A stretch of DNA of 64,000 nt from Streptomyces sp. ST2-7A (lineage in GTDB: Bacteria > Actinomycetota > Actinomycetes > Streptomycetales > Streptomycetaceae): positions 62,001 through 126,000 of the forward strand of contig NZ_JAJUWS010000008.1 of the NCBI RefSeq assembly GCF_021390475.1. The letters run 5' to 3'. Positions 26,699-34,009 of the stretch are shown here, in pieces. Below the pieces are notes generated by a model. It did not search any database and was not told the origin of the DNA. It saw only the letters and a list, made by a program, of their open reading frames with translations. The position numbers and the translations under genes are program-made. Each line of letters opens with the position of its first letter. Position 1 is the first letter of the stretch.

Positions 26699-27487
26699 AT
26701 GACTGCTTCCACGACCCCGGGGAGGCGCCCACCGAGCCAACAGATCGCCGACGAGCTGCGCCAGGCCATCGCGGACGGCTCACTCGGACCGGGCGCCCGA
26801 CTCCCCTCGGAGCGCGCCTTGGCCCAGGAGTACAAGGCCGCCCGGAACACCGCCGCCCGAGCACTTCAGCTTCTTGAGGAACAAGGGCTCATCACGATTG
26901 AGCACGGCAAGGGAGCCTTCGTCCGCGAGCGACAGCGACTCTTCCGCTTCGGGAACGACCGCTACTCGTTCAGGCACCGTGCCACCGGCTTGACCCCGTT
27001 CCGCCTGGAGGTCACCCAGCAGGGCAAGGAACCGCGAGTTGACGTCGTGGGCATCACCCGGGAGGACCCGCCCGAGGACGTTGCCGAAAGACTCGGGGTC
27101 GCAGGCCCCGGAAGCGTTCTCCACCGGGAGAACCACTACTTCGCGGATGACGAACCCGTGCAGATCGTTTCCACTTTCCTGCGGTGGGACGAGGTACACG
27201 ACACCCCGCTGATGCAGCCCAAGACGGGGAAGAACGGCATCTACGGTCGCCTCGAAGACCTCGGCCACGTGATGACCACGGGACGGGACGAGGTCACGGC
27301 ACGGATGCCGACGCCGGAGGAGACGGAGACGCTCCAGCTACCTGCGGGTGTGCCGGTCGTGGAAGTGCTGCACACCAGCTTCGACCAGAACGGGGAGCCA
27401 TTCGAGGTGACCCGCTACGTCCACCGAGCAGACCGCACGGGACTGGTCTACGACTTCCCCGTGGACCAGACAGAGGAGGATGCGTGA
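26699..27487 (+). CDS. GntR/HutC-family repressor (KorSA-like)
   Basis: A 262-residue regulator. N-terminal winged helix: PPSQQIADELRQAIADGSLGPGARLPSERALAQEYKAARNTAARALQLLEEQGLI (about residues 11-66). The C-terminal half is the UTRA ligand domain of the HutC subfamily (VDVVGITREDPPEDVAERLGV through VTRYVHRADRTGLVYDF). Its place, divergent from tra with three operator copies between, mirrors korSA of pSAM2, which silences transfer and replication. The gene overlaps the following GNAT gene by 4 nt (GTGA). The effector is unknown. Confidence 0.88.
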   Translation: MTASTTPGRRPPSQQIADELRQAIADGSLGPGARLPSERALAQEYKAARNTAARALQLLEEQGLITIEHGKGAFVRERQRLFRFGNDRYSFRHRATGLTPFRLEVTQQGKEPRVDVVGITREDPPEDVAERLGVAGPGSVLHRENHYFADDEPVQIVSTFLRWDEVHDTPLMQPKTGKNGIYGRLEDLGHVMTTGRDEVTARMPTPEETETLQLPAGVPVVEVLHTSFDQNGEPFEVTRYVHRADRTGLVYDFPVDQTEEDA

Positions 27488-28029
27488 CCGACACCGAGGC
27501 CCCCCGGACCGGAACAGTGGTCATCCGTCCGCGCCTGAAATCCGATCTCCCGGAGGCCGGCAAGGCGCTGGTATCCGTCCACCAAACGGACGGGTATCCG
27601 GTCGAAGGCGTCGAGGACCCCGAGGCGTGGCTTTCCCCGGACCAGCTCACCGAAGCGTGGATCGCGGAGCTTGACGGCCAGGTGGTCGGGCACGTGCTTC
27701 TCTCCCGGCCGGACGGAGAGGACGCTATCGCATTGTTCCGGCAGAGGTGGCCCGAGGATGATGCCGGAATCCTGGTGCTCGGTCGTCTCTTCGTGTTGCG
27801 CGAGGCACGCGGGAAGTCAGTCGGCGAGAAGCTGGTCAGAGCAGCCACGGAGAGCGCCCACGCTCAGAATCACCATGCGGTGCTCGACGTCATGGCCAAA
27901 GACGCCGCAGCCATCCGACTCTATGAGCGCCTGGGGTGGCAGCTCATCGGTTCGGCAAGCCACTCCTACGGGGACGGCCAGCAGATCGAAGCACTCTGCT
28001 ACGCGGCCCCGATGAAGCGGGCATCGTAG
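27484..28029 (+). CDS. GNAT-family N-acetyltransferase
   Basis: A 181-residue acetyltransferase. The N-terminal strand VVIRPRLKSDLPEAGKALV, the acceptor strand GQVVGHVLLS and the acetyl-CoA loop LFVLREARGKSVGEKLV (R/Q-x-x-G-x-G/A pattern), followed by KDAAAIRLYERLGWQLIG, make the GNAT fold clear. The GTG start at 27484 overlaps the repressor stop, so the two are one operon under the same operators. In pSAM2 the gene next to korSA is pif, a Nudix transfer-immunity protein; here an acetyltransferase takes that place. Substrate unknown. Confidence 0.85.
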   Translation: MTDTEAPRTGTVVIRPRLKSDLPEAGKALVSVHQTDGYPVEGVEDPEAWLSPDQLTEAWIAELDGQVVGHVLLSRPDGEDAIALFRQRWPEDDAGILVLGRLFVLREARGKSVGEKLVRAATESAHAQNHHAVLDVMAKDAAAIRLYERLGWQLIGSASHSYGDGQQIEALCYAAPMKRAS

Positions 28030-28586
28030 ACCCACGCCCCTGTCAGTAGGCCAATCCCCTGAGCGACCGACGTTCCAGGAGAGCAGCACAGCCCTCTGTC
28101 GTAGGCGTGTTACAAGTTTCTCTACGTCATCAAGGCGGCTCGCTTCCGCTCGCCGCGCGCGGCCCGGCTCCCCGCCCGGGCCGCCGCTCCTGTCTTCGCC
28201 CCGCTCCGGCCCGGCGGTCGCCGACCGCGCACCAGGCGCAAGGGGAGCGGCAACCATGGTCGGTCTACGTGACACACGCCCACCCGAGTGCGGGCACCGT
28301 CCAACACCTCGATGAAGGGCTGGCTACGAGGGAGGGGGTCTTGCGGCCGATCATGTCGCCGGTCGCGAAGCCATTCACGGGGCCGAGCCCGGCGCCATCC
28401 GAGCGCAGGGACCACAGCGCCACCAGGGACGGCAGGAGCCCAGCGGTTGACGTAGCGCGCAACTGCTGCCGCTCCCCTGGTCCAGGCCGCCCCGAACGGC
28501 CGGGCACCGTCGCGATAGCTATTCCTGTCGACGGTTCATAACCTCTGGGCTCGGGCCAGTTCCAACTAAAGGGCATCCCCCACCGG
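28030..28586. other. non-coding stretch in the element, possible cis locus
   Basis: 557 bp without a convincing gene between the GNAT gene and the AT-richer cargo pair. It contains a dense GC-rich block at about 28133-28260 with nested inverted repeats (GGCCCGG...CCGGGCC and GCGGC...GCCGC) ending in GGGGAGCGGCAACCATGG. A replication or transfer locus would fit, but no 8-bp clt repeats or origin consensus could be identified by eye. Confidence 0.4.
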
Positions 28587-28934
28587 TCAAAGCCACAACG
28601 ACCAAATGCTTGCTGTCGCTCCCAAAGCCACCCCAACCCCTGCTAGCCAGGCGGGACCGCGAAGGTCACTCATCACTTGGCCCAGTATTAGACGTTGTAC
28701 CCATTCGTAGGTATACATTAGGCGGCCAAAGTTGAATTTTGGCTGACGCACGGCGTTCATTGCTGCGTCTTTCTTTTCGTGTTCCCCGTCAGGCGCCTCA
28801 ATGATTGCGTCAATTTTGGTTAGGTCTTCGACCAGGCTCCGGTATTCCTTCCGGATCGCTAGCCATCCCCATATGACGGCGGAGATAGGTAGAAGGCCGC
28901 CAGCGGCAGCCATGAAAGTCAGTGCTACTCTCAT
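28587..28934 (-). CDS. small two-span membrane protein, cargo gene B
   Basis: A 115-residue protein with an N-terminal hydrophobic segment (VALTFMAAAGGLLPISAVIWGWLAI) and a C-terminal one (WLAGVGVALGATASIWSLWL), separated by a charged helical middle (EYRSLVEDLTKIDAIIEAPDGEHEKKDAAMNAVR). Not recognised. GC is visibly lower (about 50-60% in sampled lines) than in flanking DNA and codons such as TTT and ATT are frequent, signs of separate origin. It lies 46 bp downstream of cargo gene A, so the two are probably one transcript. Confidence 0.65.
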   Translation of the reverse strand: MRVALTFMAAAGGLLPISAVIWGWLAIRKEYRSLVEDLTKIDAIIEAPDGEHEKKDAAMNAVRQPKFNFGRLMYTYEWVQRLILGQVMSDLRGPAWLAGVGVALGATASIWSLWL

Positions 28935-28980
28935 GGGTGAATTTCTGCCCCTCTGTGGTCACGTCGGAGCATAATTGAAC

Positions 28981-29610
28981 TCACCCCTGGTTCCCTTGTT
29001 CCCAAATTTCCGCTTCTGCCTCCATTATCTCTATGTAGGCGTCCTCGACAGCTTGTGCCCTCATCATCGCTCCACCTTCTTCGGGAATCCTTTCATCTCT
29101 GACAAATGCCCCCAAGCATTCTAGTGCGTGGTCGCACAGTTCTTGAATTAGGAAGGGGTGCCCCCCTAGTTCGGGTTCTGTCAGATCGCGAAACCCCAAG
29201 TGGTCCACAATCTTTTCTAGGCGCTTCCTCAGTTCCTCATTGCGCAAGTGTAGTAGTGTAACTTTCAGCTTCTCTAGTTGAGATTCAAGCGACTTGAACC
29301 ATGTTGTTCCTCTGTTCGGGTTTTCATTTCCGATTCGCAGGGGCATGCCACGACAATGCTGCTTGATTCCAAAAAGGATTCGAATTGCCGAGTCGGCGGC
29401 CGTGTCAATTTTCTGGGCGATGATTAGATCTCGATTGGATCGTGCTTGAACTTTTTGTGCGGCTATGGAAGCCCAAATTGATAGGCCGCCCCCTGTGGCT
29501 GCCCCAATCACTCCAGAGGCGGCCCCCAGCCAGATCGCTGCATCCATGAGGGCTAGGATGCCCTGTTTCGGAGTTGTCTTGAGGGTTTTCCCAGTTCTCG
29601 ACTCGCGCAT
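28981..29610 (-). CDS. membrane-anchored helical protein, cargo gene A
   Basis: A 209-residue protein (ATG at 29610; ATG at 29547 is an alternative). After a basic N-terminus comes one Gly/Ala-rich membrane segment (AAIWLGAASGVIGAATGGGLSIWASIAA) and then about 150 residues of mainly helical, charged sequence, including SLESQLEKLKVTLLHLRNEELRKRLEKIVDHLGF, which may form a coiled coil, and an acidic end. Not recognised. Low GC and position at the element's right edge mark it as recently acquired cargo. Entry exclusion or defence would fit such a pair, but nothing in the sequence proves it. Confidence 0.65.
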   Translation of the reverse strand: MRESRTGKTLKTTPKQGILALMDAAIWLGAASGVIGAATGGGLSIWASIAAQKVQARSNRDLIIAQKIDTAADSAIRILFGIKQHCRGMPLRIGNENPNRGTTWFKSLESQLEKLKVTLLHLRNEELRKRLEKIVDHLGFRDLTEPELGGHPFLIQELCDHALECLGAFVRDERIPEEGGAMMRAQAVEDAYIEIMEAEAEIWEQGNQG

Positions 29611-29704
29611 TGTCGGGTTAGCCCGATTGTGTGCCTTTTCTGATGTGGGACAACGGTTTATTGAACTTCCCTGGGCCGTCCCTGGGCCGTGCGAGGTCGG
29701 CCAA

Positions 29705-29759
29705 CGGTGACGGATGACACCCGGGGACGACAGGGGTCCCACCCGCGCGGCCAGGGGGT
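29705..29759 (+). repeat. element-borne homologue of the rlmN upstream region
   Basis: Aligned without gaps to 19079-19133, about 36 of 55 bases match, including the shared words CGGTGACG and GACACCCGG at identical distance from the att repeat. Identity drops to background further upstream. The element therefore supplies a related but diverged copy of the rlmN control region. Confidence 0.65.
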
Positions 29760-29813
29760 TCGCGGATGATCTGCGACACTGGAGCGGTTATGCCTGCACC
29801 CGGAGAACTCACC
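29760..29813 (+). repeat. right attachment site (54-bp direct repeat)
   Basis: Identical to 19134-19187. It restores the rlmN ribosome-binding site, the ATG at 29790 and codons 1-8 in frame with the rest of rlmN, so insertion does not change the protein. Confidence 0.95.
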
Positions 29814-30896
29814 TTTGTCGCGCCGCGCGGGGCCGCCCGTCCGCCGCGCCACCTCGCCGACCTCGATCCCGCAGCGCGCCGCGAGGCGGTGGCCGAACTG
29901 GGGGAGAAGCCGTTTCGCGCCAAGCAGCTCTCGCAGCACTACTTCGGCCGGTGGACCGACGATCCCGAACAGTGGCCGGACATTCCGTCGGCTGCCCGGA
30001 GCCGGCTGGCCGACGAGCTGTTCCCGCCGTTGATGACGGTGGTGCGGCATGCCTCCTGCGACGACGGTGCCACCCGCAAGACGCTGTGGCGGTTGCACGA
30101 CGGGACGCTGGTGGAGTCGGTGCTGATGCGCTACCCGGACCGGGTGACCATGTGCATCTCCTCGCAGGCCGGTTGCGGCATGAACTGTCCCTTCTGTGCG
30201 ACCGGGCAGGCGGGTCTGGACCGGAACCTGTCCACCGCCGAGATCGTGCACCAGATCGTGGCGGGAATGCGGGCACTGCGCGACGGGGAGGTTCCGGGGG
30301 GCCCGGCGCGACTGTCCAACATCGTCTTCATGGGCATGGGCGAACCGTTGGCGAACTACAAGCGGGTCCTGGCCGCGATCCGACGGCTGACCGATCCGGT
30401 GCCCGACGGACTGGGGCTCTCCCAGCGCGGCATCACCGTTTCCACGGTGGGGCTGGTCCCCGCCATCCACCGCCTCATCGAGGAGGACCTCAAGTGCCGG
30501 TTGGCGGTCTCGCTGCACGCCCCGGACGACGAGTTGCGCGACACCCTGGTGCCGGTGAACACCCGCTGGAAGGTGCGTGAGGTGCTGGACGCGGCCCGCG
30601 CCTACACGGAGCGTTCGGGCCGTCGGGTCTCGATCGAGTACGCGCTCATCCGTGACATCAACGACCAGGCGTGGCGGGCCGACCTGCTGGGTCGGCTGTT
30701 GCGCGGTATGCGCGCGCACGTGAACCTGATCCCGCTCAACCCCACGCCGGGTTCGAAGTGGACGGCCTCGCGTCCGGAGGACGAGCGGGCGTTCGTGAGA
30801 ATTCTCGACGGACACGGGGTGCCGGTGACCGTGCGGGACACCCGCGGGCAGGAAATCGACGGTGCCTGCGGGCAGTTGGCGGCCTCCGAGCGCTGA
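29790..30896 (+). CDS. rlmN: 23S rRNA/tRNA adenine-C2 methyltransferase RlmN
   Basis: Radical-SAM enzyme of 368 residues methylating A2503 of 23S rRNA and A37 of some tRNAs. The 4Fe-4S motif is [14 protein letters not shown] (Cys-x3-Cys-x2-Cys), followed by [14 protein letters not shown] and the C-terminal region with the catalytic Cys in [15 protein letters not shown]. The ATG at 29790 (GGAG 5 nt upstream) matches family N-termini ([10 protein letters not shown]...PPRHLADL). The first 24 bases lie inside the element's right attachment site, and everything upstream is element DNA, so expression now depends on element-borne sequence. Confidence 0.96.
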   Translation: MPAPGELTFVAPRGAARPPRHLADLDPAARREAVAELGEKPFRAKQLSQHYFGRWTDDPEQWPDIPSAARSRLADELFPPLMTVVRHASCDDGATRKTLWRLHDGTLVESVLMRYPDRVTMCISSQAGCGMNCPFCATGQAGLDRNLSTAEIVHQIVAGMRALRDGEVPGGPARLSNIVFMGMGEPLANYKRVLAAIRRLTDPVPDGLGLSQRGITVSTVGLVPAIHRLIEEDLKCRLAVSLHAPDDELRDTLVPVNTRWKVREVLDAARAYTERSGRRVSIEYALIRDINDQAWRADLLGRLLRGMRAHVNLIPLNPTPGSKWTASRPEDERAFVRILDGHGVPVTVRDTRGQEIDGACGQLAASER

Positions 30897-30908
30897 GCGC
30901 GGTGAGGG

Positions 30909-30943
30909 CCGACCGGGCGGGCCGGAGCGGTGCGCCCGGTCGG
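30909..30943 (+). terminator. hairpin after rlmN
   Basis: CCGACCGGGCG (30909-30919) and CGCCCGGTCGG (30933-30943) form an 11-bp stem with a 13-nt loop about 12 nt after the rlmN stop. Confidence 0.55.
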
Positions 30944-31037
30944 TTCCCGGCCCACCGCAGGTCCACCGTCGGTCCCGGCGGCTCCCGGGTTAGGGTGGCC
31001 GTCGAACAGGCGCCCGATGGGGGCGTCCGTCCATCGC

Positions 31038-31133
31038 CCGACAGGGGAGCGCTCGCAGCGCTGAGAGTGCGGCACACCGGCCGCAGACCCTTTGAACCTC
31101 GCCCGCGCGGCACCGCGCCGCAGGGTAGGAAGT
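31038..31133 (+). promoter_or_regulatory. TPP (thiamine pyrophosphate) riboswitch
   Basis: The conserved THI-box elements occur in order: AGGGGAGC (31043-31050), CTGAGAGTGCGG (31061-31072), GACCCTTTGAACCTC (31086-31100) and GCCGCAGGGTAGGAAG (about 31118-31132). They match the TPP-binding aptamer. It lies about 75 nt before thiB, so thiamine pyrophosphate should lower expression of the thiBPQ transporter operon. Confidence 0.93.
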
Positions 31134-31205
31134 TCGGTTTCTCTCCCGCGCTGCCGTGCGTGCCCTCCCGGTCCGGGCCCGACACGAACGCCGAGGTCCC
31201 ACCCC

Positions 31206-32303
31206 ATGAACCGCACGGCCACCACCACCCTCGCCGCCTGCCTCGGCGTAGTCCTGCTCGCCGGATGCGGGTCGGGCGACAACGACGGTGACGGCGCGTC
31301 CACCGAGGGGAACGGGGAGACCGGTGACACCACCCCCGCCCCGGTCACCCTGCTCACCCACGACTCCTTCGACATCTCGGAGGACGTACTGGAGCGTTTC
31401 ACCGAGGAGACCGGCCACGAGGTCGTCATCGTGCGCGGCGGCGACGCCGGCGTGATGGTCAACCAGGCGGTGCTGACCGCCGGCAACCCGCAGGCCGACG
31501 TCCTGTTCGGGGTGGACAACACCCTGCTGTCCCGGGCCGTGGACGAGGACGTCTTCGAGGAGTACGAGGCGGCCGGTCTCGACGCGGTCCCGGAGGACCT
31601 GCTGCCGCCCGACGGCGGCCTCTCGGTCACCCCGATCGACACCGGCGACATCTGTGTCAACTGGGACCGCGCCTGGTTCGCGGAGGAGGACCTCGAGCCG
31701 CCCGTGACCCTGGAGGACCTCGCCGACCCGGCCCTGGCCGACCTGCTGGTGGTGCAGAACCCCGCGACCTCCTCGCCCGGTCTGGGCTTCCTGCTGGGCA
31801 CCGTCGCGGCCTTCGGGGAAGACGGTTGGCAGGACTACTGGCAGAGCCTGGTCGACAACGGTGTCGAGGTCGTCAACGGCTGGGAGCAGGCGTACTACGA
31901 CCACTTCTCCGGTTCCGGCGGCGGTGACCGACCCCTGGTGGTCTCCTACGCCACCAGCCCGCCGGCCGAGGTGGTCTTCGGTTCCGACCCGGATCCGGAG
32001 GAGGCCCCCACCGGGGTGTCCACCGGCACCTGCTTCCGGCAGGTCGAGTTCGCCGGTCTGCTCGCCGGGGCGGAGAACCCCGATGGGGGCCGGGCGCTGA
32101 TCGACTTCATGCTCTCCGTGCCCTTCCAGGAGGACCTGCCGCTGACGATGTTCGTCAACCCGGCCCGCGCGGACGTGGAACTGCCGGAGGTGTTCACCGA
32201 GTACGGAGTGGTCGTCGAGGACCCGTACACCCTCGACCCGGAGGTCATCGCCGAGAACCGCGGCTCCCTGGTGGACGACTGGACGGCACTGGTCCTGAGG
32301 TGA
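31206..32303 (+). CDS. thiB: thiamine ABC transporter, substrate-binding lipoprotein
   Basis: A 365-residue periplasmic-type binding protein anchored as a lipoprotein: signal TTTLAACLGVVLLAGCGSG has the lipobox Cys. The mature protein opens with VTLLTHDSFDISEDVLERFTEETGHEVVIVRGGDAG, the ThiB/TbpA pattern, and later PATSSPGLGFLLGTV. It captures thiamine outside the membrane. It follows the TPP riboswitch directly and overlaps thiP by 4 nt (GTGA). The ATG at 31206 gives the standard signal peptide; an upstream in-frame ATG lies in the leader. Confidence 0.93.
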   Translation: MNRTATTTLAACLGVVLLAGCGSGDNDGDGASTEGNGETGDTTPAPVTLLTHDSFDISEDVLERFTEETGHEVVIVRGGDAGVMVNQAVLTAGNPQADVLFGVDNTLLSRAVDEDVFEEYEAAGLDAVPEDLLPPDGGLSVTPIDTGDICVNWDRAWFAEEDLEPPVTLEDLADPALADLLVVQNPATSSPGLGFLLGTVAAFGEDGWQDYWQSLVDNGVEVVNGWEQAYYDHFSGSGGGDRPLVVSYATSPPAEVVFGSDPDPEEAPTGVSTGTCFRQVEFAGLLAGAENPDGGRALIDFMLSVPFQEDLPLTMFVNPARADVELPEVFTEYGVVVEDPYTLDPEVIAENRGSLVDDWTALVLR

Positions 32304-33952
32304 GTCCGGCCGCCCGGGGGCGGGCCGCGCGCTGCGGGCTGATCGCCCTTCCCGTCGCCTTCCTGACGGTCTTCTTCGCCTATCCGGTGACCGCGATCGT
32401 GGCGCGCGGCCTGCGCGAGGACGACGCCTGGCGGCCGGATCGGATCGCGGAGGTGCTCTCCGACCCGGGCATCGGCCAGGTGGTGTGGTTCACGGTGTGG
32501 CAGGCCGCCGCCTCCACCCTGCTGACCCTGTTCCTGGCCCTGCCCGGGGCCTGGGCGCTGGCCCGGCTGGACTTCCCCGGCCGCCGACTGCTGCGCGCGG
32601 TGGTCACGGTGCCCTTCGTGTTGCCCACCGTGGTCGCCGGATCGGCCTTCCTCGCCCTCTTGGGGCGAGGCGGTCTGCTGGACGACCTGTTCGGTGTGCG
32701 GCTGGACGGCACCGTCTGGGCGATCCTCCTCGCGCACGTCTTCTTCAACTACGCGGTGGTGGTGCGCACCGTCGGCGGGATGTGGGAGCAGCTGGACCCG
32801 GGCCAGGAGGAGGCGGCGCGGGTGCTGGGGGCGGGCCGGCTCGCCGCCTGGTGGCGGATCACGCTGCCCGCGCTCGCCCCGTCGGTGGCCGCCGCGGCGC
32901 TGATGGTGTTCCTGTTCACCTTCACCTCCTTCGGCGCCGTGCTGATCCTGGGCGGCCCCCGGTTGGCCACCCTGGAGGTGGAGATCTACCGACAGACCGC
33001 CCAACTGCTGGACCTTCCCACGGCGGCGGTGCTGAGCATCGTGCAGTTCACGGCGGTGTCGGTGATGCTGCTGGTGCACGCCCGTACGGTGCGCCGGCGG
33101 GAGACGGGGCTGCGGCTGACCGGCGCGGTCGACCCGGCCCGACCGCCGAGTGGTCCGGGGCAGCGGTTGCTGTTGGGCTGGGTGCTGTTGGTCATCGGGG
33201 TGCTCCTGCTGCTGCCACCGGCGGTGCTGGTGGAGCGTTCGCTGTCGGTACCCGGCGGTGGCTGGGGACTGGATCACTACCGGGCCCTGTTCGTCGATGG
33301 CGGGGGAACTTTCCCGGTGGCGCCGATGGAGGCGGTGGGCAACTCGCTGCGCTACGCGACGGTGGCCACGCTGATCGCACTGGTGGTCGGTGGCCTCGCG
33401 GCGGCCGCGCTCACCCGCCGGGCCGGACGCCTGGTGCGAGGGTTCGACGCCCTGCTGATGCTGCCATTGGGCACCTCGGCGGTGACCGTGGGCTTCGGTT
33501 TCCTCATCGCGTTGGACGCCCCGCCGTTGGACCTGCGGTCCTCGTGGATGTTGGTGCCGATCGCCCAGGCCCTGGTGGGGGTGCCCTTCGTCGTCCGGGT
33601 GATGCTGCCGGTGCTGCGCGCGGTGGACGATCGGCTGCGACAGGCGGCGACCGTGCTGGGGGCCTCCCCCCGGCGGGTGTGGCGGGAGGTGGACCTGCCA
33701 CTGGTGCGGCGGGCGCTGTTGCTCGCGGCCGGGTTCGCCTTCGCGGTGTCGATGGGGGAGTTCGGCGCCACGGTCTTCATCGCCCGTCCGGACGCCCCGA
33801 CGCTGCCGGTGGCGGTGGCCCGGTTGCTGGGCCGGGCCGGGGAGCTGACCTACGGGCAGGCGATGGCCCTGAGCACGATCCTGATGGTGGTCTGCGCGAC
33901 GGTGTTGCTGGCGCTGGAGCGGATCCGGCCGTTGCGATCGGGCGCCTTCTGA
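32300..33952 (+). CDS. thiP: thiamine ABC transporter, permease
   Basis: A 550-residue membrane permease made of two fused BPD_transp_1 domains, about 12 membrane spans in total, the normal ThiP architecture. Each half has an EAA-like loop contacting the ATPase: EEAARVLGAGRLAAWWRITLPAL in the first and RQAATVLGASPRRVWREVDLPL in the second. The GTG start overlaps the thiB stop. A 57-bp gap separates it from thiQ. Confidence 0.93.
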   Translation: MSPAARGRAARCGLIALPVAFLTVFFAYPVTAIVARGLREDDAWRPDRIAEVLSDPGIGQVVWFTVWQAAASTLLTLFLALPGAWALARLDFPGRRLLRAVVTVPFVLPTVVAGSAFLALLGRGGLLDDLFGVRLDGTVWAILLAHVFFNYAVVVRTVGGMWEQLDPGQEEAARVLGAGRLAAWWRITLPALAPSVAAAALMVFLFTFTSFGAVLILGGPRLATLEVEIYRQTAQLLDLPTAAVLSIVQFTAVSVMLLVHARTVRRRETGLRLTGAVDPARPPSGPGQRLLLGWVLLVIGVLLLLPPAVLVERSLSVPGGGWGLDHYRALFVDGGGTFPVAPMEAVGNSLRYATVATLIALVVGGLAAAALTRRAGRLVRGFDALLMLPLGTSAVTVGFGFLIALDAPPLDLRSSWMLVPIAQALVGVPFVVRVMLPVLRAVDDRLRQAATVLGASPRRVWREVDLPLVRRALLLAAGFAFAVSMGEFGATVFIARPDAPTLPVAVARLLGRAGELTYGQAMALSTILMVVCATVLLALERIRPLRSGAF

Positions 33953-34009
33953 CGGTTCCGCCCCGTACCGGCCGAAGGGCCCGGTGGGGGACACGACGGG
34001 AGAACGAAC

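Larger units (their letters stand above)
19134..29813. mobile_element. integrated actinomycete integrative and conjugative element (AICE) in the rlmN start region
   Basis: About 10.6 kb bounded by identical 54-bp direct repeats. On the minus strand it carries, in transcription order: a SCO3933-like regulator, FtsK/TraB-type translocase, zinc-knuckle protein, DUF2637 membrane protein, small transfer proteins, SpdB-like protein, GGDEF protein, zinc-knuckle protein, RepSA-like initiator, excisionase and tyrosine integrase. A GntR regulator and a GNAT gene run divergently. This is the gene content of the pSAM2/SLP1 class of AICEs, which excise, replicate by rolling circle and move as double-stranded DNA through one TraB-like pump (known for the class). 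All core modules look intact, so the element may be active. Confidence 0.93.

Noticed and set aside
28265..28636. A 123-residue minus-strand open frame in the element's gap
   Set aside because: It spans the GC-dense repeat block, has no motif and overlaps the 3' end of the membrane cargo gene.
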